A stretch of DNA of 35,700 bases, taken from positions 1 through 35,700 of the forward strand of contig CAJXOS010000059.1 of assembly GCA_913057725.1 (NCBI GenBank), in the 5' to 3' direction. Under the pieces are notes generated by a model that saw only the letters and a program-made list of their open reading frames with translations, did not search any database and had not been told where the DNA came from. This document shows, in pieces, positions 1-10,412 of the stretch. The DNA comes from an uncultured Lewinella sp. GTDB taxonomy: Bacteria; Bacteroidota; Bacteroidia; Chitinophagales; Saprospiraceae. Position 1 is the first letter of the stretch; the number at the start of each line of letters is the position of its first letter. A program made the translations under genes and the position numbers.

Positions 1-261
1 AAAAGGACAAGCCTCAAAAGATAACTGTTTCATGAATTACCGTCAAATTACTAAAGATAGATAAACATCAGATAGTGTCTATTCATTGCTGGAGGGCAGC
101 TTTTCTTTTGTCTGAGCTCCCACGTATTTCTAGTAGGCTGAAAAAAAATCAAAAAAAATTCGAGTAGACGTAGGGGAATATGTTTTTGGCTTCGTCTGGG
201 GGGAGAAATGATTCTTAATACAACGAAGATATTATAAGCCAGCAACACTACACGGAACACA

Positions 262-276
262 TTTTGATTATCAAAA
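262..276. promoter_or_regulatory. Palindrome in the 5' region of the metallopeptidase gene
   Basis: TTTTGAT-T-ATCAAAA is a perfect 7-base inverted repeat around one central base, ending 9 bases before the ATG at 286. It could be an operator or a weak RNA hairpin. It is AT-rich, so chance is possible. Confidence 0.25.
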
Positions 277-285
277 CAAGACATT

Positions 286-1263
286 ATGAAAAAGCTGTTT
301 TTGTTGCTATTCGTTGCTGTACAATTCACTGCCTGTTATCAAGAAGACGACTTCACATTTGATCCTTTTGATGACACCGAATTCGAAGATGAATGGGATG
401 ACGAGGATTATGAAGACGACTATGAGGATTCCGAAGAAGGCGCCCTTACGCTCTACCGTGTAAACGGAGATGAAATTGATAGAATTAAAGATTATGAGGT
501 AAGTGCCGACCTTAAGCCTTATCAACAGAACTACGCCAAGCACTTCGAAATGTGGGAGTTTGTTACGCGTCTATTGCCACGCAACTCACGGAATAAGATT
601 GGTGAGTTCGAAATATTCCACGGAGGTGGAGATTTGCTGGGCTATGTGATGCCAATAGATGATAATGATCTAAGTAATTGGCGATTTGCCCTAGCTATCG
701 ATGCTGTCGAAGATCTCACCACCATCGACTTCACGGCTCTATTCACCTATGTGACTATTCATGAATACGGGCATGTGCTTACGCTCAATGACGAACAGGT
801 ATCAGTTTCGCAAAGTGAGTCAGCCTGTAACAATTACTTCACGGGAGAGGGCTGTAGCAGTGCGAACTCTTATATCAACCGCCTGGTGGAAATTGGCTGG
901 TTAGATATCATCAACCAACACGATGAGGAGAACCCTGATGCTACTTACAACAACTACCGCGATCGCTTTGTGACGGACTATGCTGCCACGAATCCAGGAG
1001 AGGATGTTGCGGAAGTGTTTAGTGTTTTTGTCACCAAAGAGAACCGCCCTACCGGAAACTCTATCGCCGACCAAAAGGTGAATATGATGTACGATTACCC
1101 TGAATTGGTACGTCTGCGCAGCGAAATCCGTAGCAATGGAGATGTTCGGGCCTTGAAGAGTGGTAGCTGGCGTAATGACCCTCTATTCAGCAAGTTTAAG
1201 GTGTGTGGACACCGTGGATGCAAGCATGCACAAGCTGATGTCCACGCAGCAGTACTGAAGTAA
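286..1263 (+). CDS. Putative zinc metallopeptidase lipoprotein with a very acidic linker
   Basis: 325 residues. The N-terminus is a lipoprotein signal with a lipobox ending at Cys17 (FTAC). Directly after the cysteine comes a very acidic stretch (21 Asp/Glu among residues 18-52), which resembles the acidic lipoprotein export signals that send Bacteroidota lipoproteins to the cell surface. An HEYGH motif at residues 159-163 matches the HExxH zinc site, and a later EDVAEVF segment (about residues 242-248) could supply the third, glutamate ligand as in gluzincins. I infer an outer-membrane-anchored, probably surface-exposed protease of unknown substrate. It stands alone: the next gene is convergent and separated by a terminator. 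The ATG is preceded by the palindrome at 262-276, and no Shine-Dalgarno sequence is visible. The family is not one I can name precisely. Confidence 0.75.
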   Translation: MKKLFLLLFVAVQFTACYQEDDFTFDPFDDTEFEDEWDDEDYEDDYEDSEEGALTLYRVNGDEIDRIKDYEVSADLKPYQQNYAKHFEMWEFVTRLLPRNSRNKIGEFEIFHGGGDLLGYVMPIDDNDLSNWRFALAIDAVEDLTTIDFTALFTYVTIHEYGHVLTLNDEQVSVSQSESACNNYFTGEGCSSANSYINRLVEIGWLDIINQHDEENPDATYNNYRDRFVTDYAATNPGEDVAEVFSVFVTKENRPTGNSIADQKVNMMYDYPELVRLRSEIRSNGDVRALKSGSWRNDPLFSKFKVCGHRGCKHAQADVHAAVLK

Positions 1264-1468
1264 ATTTCTGGACCTTTTAAGGTCTCCCTATGGCTTCGGA
1301 ATCTGTTGCCGTAGGTGTCTTAAACCACTATATCATCATCTGAGGTTTTGCCTGGGGAAGCGTTCTGAAGACTGTTTCTCCCGGGCATTACTTTGATCAC
1401 TGGAGTTTTTGATCATTCAAACCCATAAAGAATCGGGAACGCTAGGAGCGTCGGGTTTTATATAAAGA

Positions 1469-1512
1469 AAATCCCTGCCTCGGCACTAGACTGCGGCAGG
1501 GATTTCTTTTTT
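1469..1512. terminator. Bidirectional terminator between convergent genes
   Basis: An 11-base perfect stem (1469-1479 with 1495-1505, AAATCCCTGCC arm) has a 15-base loop. It is followed by a T run on the plus strand (to 1512) and by TTTTCTTT on the minus strand. It sits between the metallopeptidase gene (+) and the patatin gene (-), so it can serve both. Confidence 0.85.
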
Positions 1513-1526
1513 GGATGAGGGCAAAA

Positions 1527-3590
1527 CTACATTTCGTATTCGGTAGCAGTACCTTCTATCTCTTCCTGCTGCGTGGCAGCATCCAAAACAATTTCATCAA
1601 TGGCTCTTCCTCGAACACTTGGGAGTGGTAAAGCCACAGCACCGAATAACTGCATATTTTCATCAAAATGCCGATAAAGTTCATCTACCGGAATAGTGAA
1701 TGCCTCTTCCACGTCGAAGTCATTGAGGTTGTTACAACCCAAGATGTCTGCCGCTACGAATTGCCCAAGCTGATAATAAGACTCCCACTGAATAGGGTCA
1801 AAAAACTGGTCGGCTGTGGATTCGTGCGGGAAGTCAGGGTTGTATATTTTGTATTTGTAAGTGCCATATTTCAACGGATCTTCTTTCGCTGAAATATTTG
1901 GCCGTCCAGTAGGTGCGGTGACCGTACTCTTCACATATACATACACTCCAACCTTCTTGCCTCCTGGGTAATGTTCTACCCATTCTTTTCCGTCTTTTTC
2001 TTTCTTTTCCCAAAGTTGGTAAAGGTCAGCTATGGCAAAACGCTTACGAGAGTATCCATGGCTTGGCTTAACGCGCATGATGTCCTCTGGAATTTGATCG
2101 GGGCGGAAACGGATATCAATTCCCAACTCATTGCGGGCTCTTACCGTAAGGTTTTCCAGATCAGCAAAAAGGAAGTCTGGATCGGCTCCAGCATCCACGG
2201 AAATAATCAATTTGCACTTGCGGCGAAGTAATTCTAAGACTCCCAGGTTTTCGATATGGCCACCATCACTGATGTTGACCATTTTCTTATCGGTTCCAAT
2301 TCGGCCTAGCAGCTCATAGAAGAAATAGAAAGGCCACCAGATGATGGGCCAAGTCGTTTTGATCTTCAATGGATTCCAAGTCCAGAATCCTAGACGTAGA
2401 TTGAAAATTGTGAGCAGGATGCTCAGCAATTTATTAGAGTAAGCTCCCAGGCCCGGGTTTACGGCTGCTGCCGATATGGTAATAGCAGCTGGCAAGGTCA
2501 TTTGCCGATAGCCAATAGTATCGGCCGTTGGGACATACCCTACAAGCTTAGCTCCACAGTAAAGGGGCGAAAGCAAAAAGTAATCGCTGGCCTTAGCTCC
2601 CTGGAAATTCGGGTCTTTACTAGACTGTAGATTAAGACAGGTATTGATCAGTGGATAAGGAGCGAGGTAATCTTTTTTACGATCACTATCGGGTTTACAT
2701 AAATCCTTGATCGGGATGTTTTTGTTTTGGCTGGCAAAGTGCAAAAAGGCATCCGCCAATTGCTTACGATAGAACCTGTGGAAACTCGTTGCATTTGGAT
2801 TGGTAAACAAACCGAGTACGATCAAAATGAAGCCTACTGTAAAAAAGTAGAGAAGCTGCTCTGCATTTGGTGCCTTTACGGATTGAAAGCTCTTAACTAA
2901 AGGCCACCCGAAGGTGACTAGTATTCCCGCCACCACTAGTGCTTCCAAGCGATTAAATAAATTGGAACCGTCTAGTTTGTAAAGTTGGGCAACATTGAAA
3001 ACATAATGAAGCAGAAAGACGCCAATCCCGATGTAGAGGGCTTCAGGCAATAGCCAGTCCCAGTGTTCCGCAAGAGCAGTCGTGAAATCGAGTTCGATGA
3101 GTCCGAAATAACTGCAGAAGAAATAGGACCCCACAACAAGAGCTACCAGAATAGCCGGGCTCACCAAGCTCATGAGAAAGCTGATCAGGAAAGCAACGAC
3201 CAAAGTGAGTTGATTCCATATCTTTTCCCAACCCGAGCCTGGAAACATATATTCACCCCGAGCTCGCATATATTCAATGTGCTCCTCCGCAAACAATTGT
3301 CCTTGTTGGCCTTCCTCTCTGGTTGTGGCCTGGATATAAGCACCGGTATAGCCACCACCAGACACCGTACTCAAGTAATCAGCCTGCTTGAGGATGCCAA
3401 ATTTATTGAGGGTTTTGAGAATACCCAGGTTGATAGTAGCTGAGCGTATACCACCACCGGAGAGTGCGATGCCAAAGCGATTGTCCGCTAGTGCCTTGGC
3501 AAACTCCTCGCCCATGATCTTGGCTCGGCGTTGGCGCAAAAGCTTGTCTTCTTCTTCGATGACTTCGAAATAGGTGGTCTTATCAGACAT
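1527..3590 (-). CDS. Patatin-like phospholipase with transmembrane insert
   Basis: 687 residues. The patatin fold is marked by the glycine-rich oxyanion motif GGGIR (residues 45-49), the nucleophile Ser77 in STVSGGG, and the catalytic Asp442 in SDGGHIENLG. Family members hydrolyse acyl groups from phospholipids with a Ser-Asp dyad. Between the two catalytic motifs lies an insert with about four hydrophobic segments (roughly 128-163, 184-201, 215-232 and 245-263), so the enzyme is probably embedded in the inner membrane. It is longer than soluble patatins of about 300 residues. It starts 37 bases after the alanine dehydrogenase gene on the same strand, so the two are probably cotranscribed. 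The ATG start is clear. Substrate and physiological role are unknown. Confidence 0.88.
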   Translation of the reverse strand: MSDKTTYFEVIEEEDKLLRQRRAKIMGEEFAKALADNRFGIALSGGGIRSATINLGILKTLNKFGILKQADYLSTVSGGGYTGAYIQATTREEGQQGQLFAEEHIEYMRARGEYMFPGSGWEKIWNQLTLVVAFLISFLMSLVSPAILVALVVGSYFFCSYFGLIELDFTTALAEHWDWLLPEALYIGIGVFLLHYVFNVAQLYKLDGSNLFNRLEALVVAGILVTFGWPLVKSFQSVKAPNAEQLLYFFTVGFILIVLGLFTNPNATSFHRFYRKQLADAFLHFASQNKNIPIKDLCKPDSDRKKDYLAPYPLINTCLNLQSSKDPNFQGAKASDYFLLSPLYCGAKLVGYVPTADTIGYRQMTLPAAITISAAAVNPGLGAYSNKLLSILLTIFNLRLGFWTWNPLKIKTTWPIIWWPFYFFYELLGRIGTDKKMVNISDGGHIENLGVLELLRRKCKLIISVDAGADPDFLFADLENLTVRARNELGIDIRFRPDQIPEDIMRVKPSHGYSRKRFAIADLYQLWEKKEKDGKEWVEHYPGGKKVGVYVYVKSTVTAPTGRPNISAKEDPLKYGTYKYKIYNPDFPHESTADQFFDPIQWESYYQLGQFVAADILGCNNLNDFDVEEAFTIPVDELYRHFDENMQLFGAVALPLPSVRGRAIDEIVLDAATQQEEIEGTATEYEM

Positions 3591-3627
3591 CTAAATTGGG
3601 TTTAGGAAGTACTGTACAATCCAAGAT

Positions 3628-4857
3628 TTACAGTGCAGAAGTAATAAGGAGGTCTAAATCGGTAGACTTTATGTTGAAGCGGCGTCCTAGATAAGCATTG
3701 GTAAGGCTGCCTTTGTAGGTGTAGACACCATGCCGTAAACCATGATTGCCAAACAATACTTTTTCGATGCTCTGCACGCTACCCGCACGCAATAGAATTG
3801 GCGTGAGAATGTTGCTAGTAGCAATAGAAGACGTTCGGGCAATTCGAGAAGCGATATTAGGAACGCAATAGTGTATTACACCATGTTTGACGAAAGTCGG
3901 CTTCTCCAGTGAGGTTACTCTGGAAGTGGCAAAACAACCGCCTTGATCAATGCTGACGTCGATGACAACGGCACCATCTTTCATTTTGGCTACCATCTCT
4001 TCACTTACCACAATAGGTGTACGGCCACTTTCAGAGTGCATAGCGCCAATGACAACTTCTGCTGACACCAATTCTCTTTCTAGGTAGACGGGATTAAGGG
4101 AGCTGGTATATAAGGAGCGCCCAACTTGATTCTGAATGCGCTTGAGCTTGTAGATATTATCATCGAAAATGCGCACTTCAGCTCCTAGGCCTAAGGCTGT
4201 ACGTGTAGCGTATTCCGCTACAATTCCGGCACCTAGGATGACCACTTTGGCACTGGGAACACCAGAAATACCACCCAGTAATACACCCGCACCTCCGCTG
4301 GTGTTGGAGAGCAGTTCTCCGGCAGTTAGCATAGCGCTGATGCCGGCCATTTCACTCATGATACGGACAATAGGAAAATAACCAGAGTCGTCCTTGATAT
4401 ACTCCATTGCTAGCGCAATGACGCGCTTGTTCTTTAAGCGATAGATGTACTCGGCATTAATAATGGGGAGCTGAAGTGGAGATATAAGCAGCTGGTTAGG
4501 CCGCATGAGCTCAATCTCATCCAAGGTTGGAGGAGCCACCTTAATGATCACATCCGCTTTGTACACTTCTTCGGCGCTATAGGCGATCTCAGCACCAGCC
4601 TCAGAAAAATCGTGATCAGAGAATTTAGACTTCAGTCCAGCGCCTGTTTCCAAAACTACGCGGTGACCGCTTGCAACAAGGTTGGTGACAGAAGAAGGCA
4701 CCAAGGCCACTCTGTTTTCCTGGAGGGTAATTTCCTTAGGAATACCAATGTATAAATGCTGCTGTTTCTGACCCCGCTGGAGCGTTTCCGGCTGTGTCAT
4801 CAACTGCCCTTCGGTAAACTCTTTGGGTAAAGGAATTTTTTTCTCCTTGTCGCTCAT
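3628..4857 (-). CDS. ald: Alanine dehydrogenase-family protein (Bacteroidota type)
   Basis: 409 residues, belonging to the alanine dehydrogenase/transhydrogenase alpha family. Canonical Ald interconverts L-alanine with pyruvate and ammonia using NAD. Visible features are the N-terminal IGIPKEITLQENRVAL segment with the conserved Arg49, a Rossmann loop GAGIVA (209-214), and VIDVSIDQGG with Asp303 matching the catalytic Asp of Ald. An extension of about 35 residues precedes the usual start. The active-site His of classical Ald (His96 in M. tuberculosis, in a YLHLA context) appears replaced: the equivalent stretch reads LISPLQLP (124-131). The reaction should therefore be treated as unproven. 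It is the first gene of an apparent two-gene unit with the patatin gene, and a promoter abuts its start. Confidence 0.82.
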   Translation of the reverse strand: MSDKEKKIPLPKEFTEGQLMTQPETLQRGQKQQHLYIGIPKEITLQENRVALVPSSVTNLVASGHRVVLETGAGLKSKFSDHDFSEAGAEIAYSAEEVYKADVIIKVAPPTLDEIELMRPNQLLISPLQLPIINAEYIYRLKNKRVIALAMEYIKDDSGYFPIVRIMSEMAGISAMLTAGELLSNTSGGAGVLLGGISGVPSAKVVILGAGIVAEYATRTALGLGAEVRIFDDNIYKLKRIQNQVGRSLYTSSLNPVYLERELVSAEVVIGAMHSESGRTPIVVSEEMVAKMKDGAVVIDVSIDQGGCFATSRVTSLEKPTFVKHGVIHYCVPNIASRIARTSSIATSNILTPILLRAGSVQSIEKVLFGNHGLRHGVYTYKGSLTNAYLGRRFNIKSTDLDLLITSAL

Positions 4858-4861
4858 ATTT

Positions 4862-4896
4862 CAAAAATAGAATATTCCCACCGGAATATGGCCAAA
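4862..4896 (-). promoter_or_regulatory. Candidate promoter of the ald-patatin unit with inverted repeat in its spacer
   Basis: On the minus strand TTTG (4893-4896) is followed after 23 bases by TATTTTTG (4862-4869), a full match to the Bacteroidota -7 box TAnnTTTG. The box ends 4 bases before the ATG. Within the spacer lies an inverted repeat, ATATTCC (4872-4878) and GGAATAT (4883-4889), with 4 bases between. It is well placed for a regulator to block the promoter. Confidence 0.6.
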
Positions 4897-5053
4897 TTGT
4901 ATGTATTAGTAGGCCCATGGAACCTGCTGGAAACCCAAAAGTAAGTTAATAGCTCCGATTTCGGAAGTGCTTATTTTAATGATCTTTCTGTAGATGCGCT
5001 ACTATATGAACAGGCCAATGTAGGGGGGCTTTTTGAAGATATCCTGAGCTTAA

Positions 5054-7123
<2,070 letters not shown>

Positions 7124-7148
7124 GAAATTAGGCTCATTGATACCAAAG

Positions 7149-7189
7149 AAATGGGTAGCTGAACCACTGGTCTGGCTGCCCATTTTTCT
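7149..7189. terminator. Bidirectional terminator between gyrB and the Omp85 gene
   Basis: An 11-base stem with one G-T pair joins 7149-7159 (AAATGGGTAGC) to 7175-7185 (GCTGCCCATTT). A T-rich tract follows on the plus strand and a shorter one on the minus strand (TTTCTTTGG). It lies between convergent genes. Confidence 0.8.
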
Positions 7190-7197
7190 TTTCGGGC

Positions 7198-9009
7198 TTA
7201 GAATAAACTCACGTAGCCAAAGTGTACTTTGGGTGCGCCAAAATCAAAAGGCATACTCCCTTGCTTGCCAAAGGCCAGGCTAAGGCCGAATAGTCCGGCC
7301 CGCGTTTCGAAGGTAATACCTGCCCCAAGACCTTGATACCAAACTACGGGGTCCACATCCGGACTGCTATTTAGTGAGCTATTATCTACTCTTGCATAGT
7401 CGAAAAAGGTATAGAGATAGGAGTCTGTACTCAGCAAGAATCGGTATTCTAAAGTGGCTAGCCCATAGTTGGTGGCAAATATACCCTCCTCATCAAAACC
7501 ACGTAATAACTGATTCCCGCCAATGCGCAATTGTTCATTGGCCAAGACGGGCTCGCTGGCAATTAATGCTGCACCTTGAAGGCCCGTCTTTACCACCCCT
7601 CGTTGGCCTAAGGGGAGGTACCATGCTATCTGCGTTTCAACTTGATACTGTGTGCTTCGTAGGCGAATACTGTCATACAAGCGGGATTCTTCTAGGGCTT
7701 CGATTTCATTGTTGCGTTGAATCGTCTTCTGCCCTGCGCCAAAACGCAACGTCCATTCCCAGCCAGAACGCGGATTGTTTCGGTAGTCGAGCTGATTAAG
7801 TTGAAAACCGATTCCGAAGGAGGTGCGCCTCAGGTCTAGGGTGTCGGGTAATTGACCTAGGTTGCGAATTTGGTTACTGTCTATACTCAGTAGATTGGTT
7901 TGATTTTGTGCCCAATATACTTGTACAGAGCGGCCACGGTTCAAGAAGTAATCTACCCCCAGTCGCCAATTGAGGTTGATAAAGTTGGTATCGCGGCGGT
8001 ACAGGTTTAGTTGAGCATCCAGGCCAAATGGAAGTTGCAAGAGATAAGGATACTGTATGGCTAAGTCTAACTCTTGGGTTTGTGGTCGAAGCTGTTCAAA
8101 GGCCAGCGCGATACGTTCGCCTTTGCCTAATGCGTTTTGGAGTGCACCATCTAATTGTGCAGTAATAAGCAGTCGACCTGTTTGCTGACTACGAGGGAGT
8201 ACCCCCAAGATGAAGTCAAAGCGGCTGGCGTTTTTTGGAGCAAGGTCAAGAATCAAGCGCGCTTGATCTCCGATAAACTCCACTTTGGGGTCCTGCTTCA
8301 ATTGCACGAACGGCAGTTCTTGCAGGCGTTGTTTCGCTTGCTGAATGAGCGACTCATTATAGACTTGCCCAGGTACAAGCCCCAAGTGTTGTTGGAGATA
8401 TTGTTTGGTGATTTGCGCATCTCCTTCCAGTTGTAAGTCTTCAAAGAAGATGAGGGTGTTGCGTTCGATATTAATTTGCGCGCTGACTTGACCATTTGGT
8501 GCCCAGCGAAATTGGTCGAGGTAAACGGAAGCAAAAGGGTATCCGGCATTGGCTGCTTCCTGAGCGAGCTCCTTTTGTAATTCTAACCATTCCGTCACTT
8601 TAAGTGGTTTGCCAGAAAACAATCGACTGCGGAACCCTACCCGGTTAAGCCAGTTTCGAGGGATGTTGTTGGCTTCCAATTGAAGCCAGGTGAATTGCGG
8701 ACCAATGTGTAAAATGGCGGTGTATCTATCCTCATTACGAAGTAAGGTGTCGACGGATGCTTCCAGGTGACCTTCATTGATGAGAGTTTCTGTGCATAGT
8801 TGAAGAGCCGCCATTAAAGTAGGACTATCCTGATAGACGGTGTCTGGCCAGAAGTCTTCATCCGCTAAGGAGGAAAGTTCGGGATCTGTACTTAGGATTT
8901 GTAGACGCAATGATTGGGCATTGCCTTGAACAAGGATGCATAAGAGTAGCCCAAACCAAATCAGCCTGTGGATGTGCACGCACTTTTTATTGCGCAGAAA
9001 ATAGATCAC
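7198..9009 (-). CDS. Omp85/BamA-TamA family outer membrane protein
   Basis: About 603 residues. The N-terminus ends in a signal peptide (RLIWFGLLLCILVQGNAQS). A POTRA-like stretch follows: FFEDLQLEGDAQ, then GLVPGQVYNE and a helix ending QRLQELPFVQL. The C-terminal half is a predicted 16-strand beta barrel with the family LRGF motif (GGNQLLRGFDEEGIF) and a terminal aromatic residue (YVSLF). The family inserts or moves proteins across the outer membrane. It is shorter than BamA (about 800 residues), so a TamA-like or specialised role is likelier. No ATG start exists near the signal peptide: the frame could start at TTG 9030, GTG 9009 (chosen, preceded by AGAAAGAA) or GTG 8979. It is monocistronic and divergent from hemW. 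Confidence 0.85.
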   Translation of the reverse strand: MIYFLRNKKCVHIHRLIWFGLLLCILVQGNAQSLRLQILSTDPELSSLADEDFWPDTVYQDSPTLMAALQLCTETLINEGHLEASVDTLLRNEDRYTAILHIGPQFTWLQLEANNIPRNWLNRVGFRSRLFSGKPLKVTEWLELQKELAQEAANAGYPFASVYLDQFRWAPNGQVSAQINIERNTLIFFEDLQLEGDAQITKQYLQQHLGLVPGQVYNESLIQQAKQRLQELPFVQLKQDPKVEFIGDQARLILDLAPKNASRFDFILGVLPRSQQTGRLLITAQLDGALQNALGKGERIALAFEQLRPQTQELDLAIQYPYLLQLPFGLDAQLNLYRRDTNFINLNWRLGVDYFLNRGRSVQVYWAQNQTNLLSIDSNQIRNLGQLPDTLDLRRTSFGIGFQLNQLDYRNNPRSGWEWTLRFGAGQKTIQRNNEIEALEESRLYDSIRLRSTQYQVETQIAWYLPLGQRGVVKTGLQGAALIASEPVLANEQLRIGGNQLLRGFDEEGIFATNYGLATLEYRFLLSTDSYLYTFFDYARVDNSSLNSSPDVDPVVWYQGLGAGITFETRAGLFGLSLAFGKQGSMPFDFGAPKVHFGYVSLF

Positions 9010-9165
9010 GATTCTTTCTGCGTTTTTCAAATAGTAAACACGTTTAAAATGAACTACTTAGTTGACTATCTGAAAAACAGAATCGCAGTACTATTTTCGT
9101 GCTATTCATATAGAACGTCTTTGCTTCCTAATCGTTATGTTTAGCAAGGACAAAATATTCCCTCT

Positions 9166-10308
9166 ATGTCGGGACTTTATCTTCATATCCCGTTTTGCCG
9201 CCAGGCGTGTCATTATTGCAACTTCCATTTTTCTACCTCTCTTAAGTATAAAGGAGAAATGGTGGCAGCGATCGCTGCGGAAATAAGAATGCGTAGAGGC
9301 TACTTGCCAGATCGCCCTTTGCGTTCCATTTATTTTGGTGGTGGGACACCTTCCCTGTTAGATAAAGAAGATCTAGATCTCTTGTTTTCAACTATTGAGG
9401 ACTGTTTTCAAATTGAACCCAACGCAGAGATTACCCTAGAGGCTAATCCTGACGATATTTCACCTTTACGACTAAGGGATTGGCACAATTCCCCCATTAA
9501 CCGACTTAGTATTGGTGTTCAGTCTTTTGCTGAAGCGGATTTGCGATATATGAATCGCGCGCATTCTGCAGCAGAGGCAGAGCAGTGTATAGAAATGGCG
9601 CAATTAGCTGGTTTTTCAAATCTCACAGTTGACCTAATTTATGGTACGCCAGGTATGACCGACGAAACGTGGCAGCGCAATGTAGAAAAACTGTTGAAAG
9701 CAGGTGTCCCTCATATTTCATGCTATGCATTGACGGTTGAGCCGAAGACAGCTCTAGATTATCAGGTGAAAAAAGGAATCAGCCCGGCAGTAGATGAAGA
9801 ACAAGCGGCTCGGCAATTTGAACTTCTGATGCAATGGTTAGAAGCAGCGGGCTATCTCCATTATGAGATTAGCAATTTTGCATTACCGGATAAGCTGGCG
9901 GTGCACAATGGTAATTACTGGCGCGGCGAACCTTACCTAGGAGTTGGCCCTTCAGCTCATAGTTTCAATGGCTTTTCCAGGCAGTGGAATAAAGCAAACA
10001 ATGCGGGATACATGAAGGCTATTGCGAATCTTCAAAAACAAGACGCTATGCCTGATTTTAAAGAAGAGCTCTATGAAGAAGAGCTTCTGAGTGAAGCGGA
10101 TCAATACAATGAGTATGTGATGACAGGCTTAAGAACAGTTTGGGGGGTAGATGTGAATAAGCTAAAAGGACGATACAGAGAACATTTTTTAGAAAATATA
10201 GATAACTATATTGGTGATATTTTGGTGCTTGAAAAAGGGGGTATTTATGTTTTAAGTAAAAAAGGACGTTTGTTAGCTGATCGAATAGCTAGTGAGTTGT
10301 TTTACTAA
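9166..10308 (+). CDS. hemW: HemW-type radical SAM protein (heme chaperone)
   Basis: 380 residues. The radical SAM cluster motif CxxxCxxC is at Cys11, Cys15 and Cys18 in HIPFCRQACHYCNFHF, with GGGTPS at 58-63 contacting S-adenosylmethionine. HemW is the heme-binding relative of the anaerobic coproporphyrinogen oxidase HemN. It lacks the fourth cysteine that follows the HemN motif (here Asn19, Phe20), which supports HemW over HemN. The C-terminal HemN-like domain includes YWRGEPYLGVGPSAHSF, typical of HemW. Length is normal for the family. It starts 156 bases from the divergent Omp85 gene and is followed by the AntA-like gene on the same strand after 104 AT-rich bases. Many databases call this protein coproporphyrinogen III oxidase, probably wrongly. 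Confidence 0.92.
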   Translation: MSGLYLHIPFCRQACHYCNFHFSTSLKYKGEMVAAIAAEIRMRRGYLPDRPLRSIYFGGGTPSLLDKEDLDLLFSTIEDCFQIEPNAEITLEANPDDISPLRLRDWHNSPINRLSIGVQSFAEADLRYMNRAHSAAEAEQCIEMAQLAGFSNLTVDLIYGTPGMTDETWQRNVEKLLKAGVPHISCYALTVEPKTALDYQVKKGISPAVDEEQAARQFELLMQWLEAAGYLHYEISNFALPDKLAVHNGNYWRGEPYLGVGPSAHSFNGFSRQWNKANNAGYMKAIANLQKQDAMPDFKEELYEEELLSEADQYNEYVMTGLRTVWGVDVNKLKGRYREHFLENIDNYIGDILVLEKGGIYVLSKKGRLLADRIASELFY

Positions 10309-10364
10309 TTTGTTTGATTAATAGCGATTTGTGTGTCTTTACTGGCTAGAGTTAGATTGTGTTT

Positions 10365-10406
10365 AAATATTTTTTTATTTGAAAATATTTGTTTTTTAAA
10401 ACAAAT
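10365..10406. promoter_or_regulatory. Two successive inverted repeats before the AntA-like gene
   Basis: The first is AAATATTTT (10365-10373) with AAAATATTT (10382-10390), 8 bases apart. The second is ATTTGTTTT (10387-10395) with AAAACAAAT (10398-10406), 2 bases apart, and it ends 6 bases before the ATG at 10413. Both have perfect 9-base arms. The region is almost pure A/T, so some symmetry is expected by chance. It may be an operator. Confidence 0.35.
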
Positions 10407-10412
10407 TAGAAT

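Noticed and set aside
51..329. Minus-strand frame of 92 codons at the left edge
   Set aside because: It runs into the start of the metallopeptidase gene and has no family features. The first 285 bases otherwise show no gene or strong hairpin.
1271..1284. GACCTT-TT-AAGGTC hairpin just after the metallopeptidase stop
   Set aside because: A two-base loop forces a shorter, weak stem, and a much better terminator follows at 1469-1512.
1392..1415. TTTGATCA repeated twice, 16 bases apart, downstream of the metallopeptidase gene
   Set aside because: It lies between convergent genes where no promoter is expected, and the elements are short. Probably chance.
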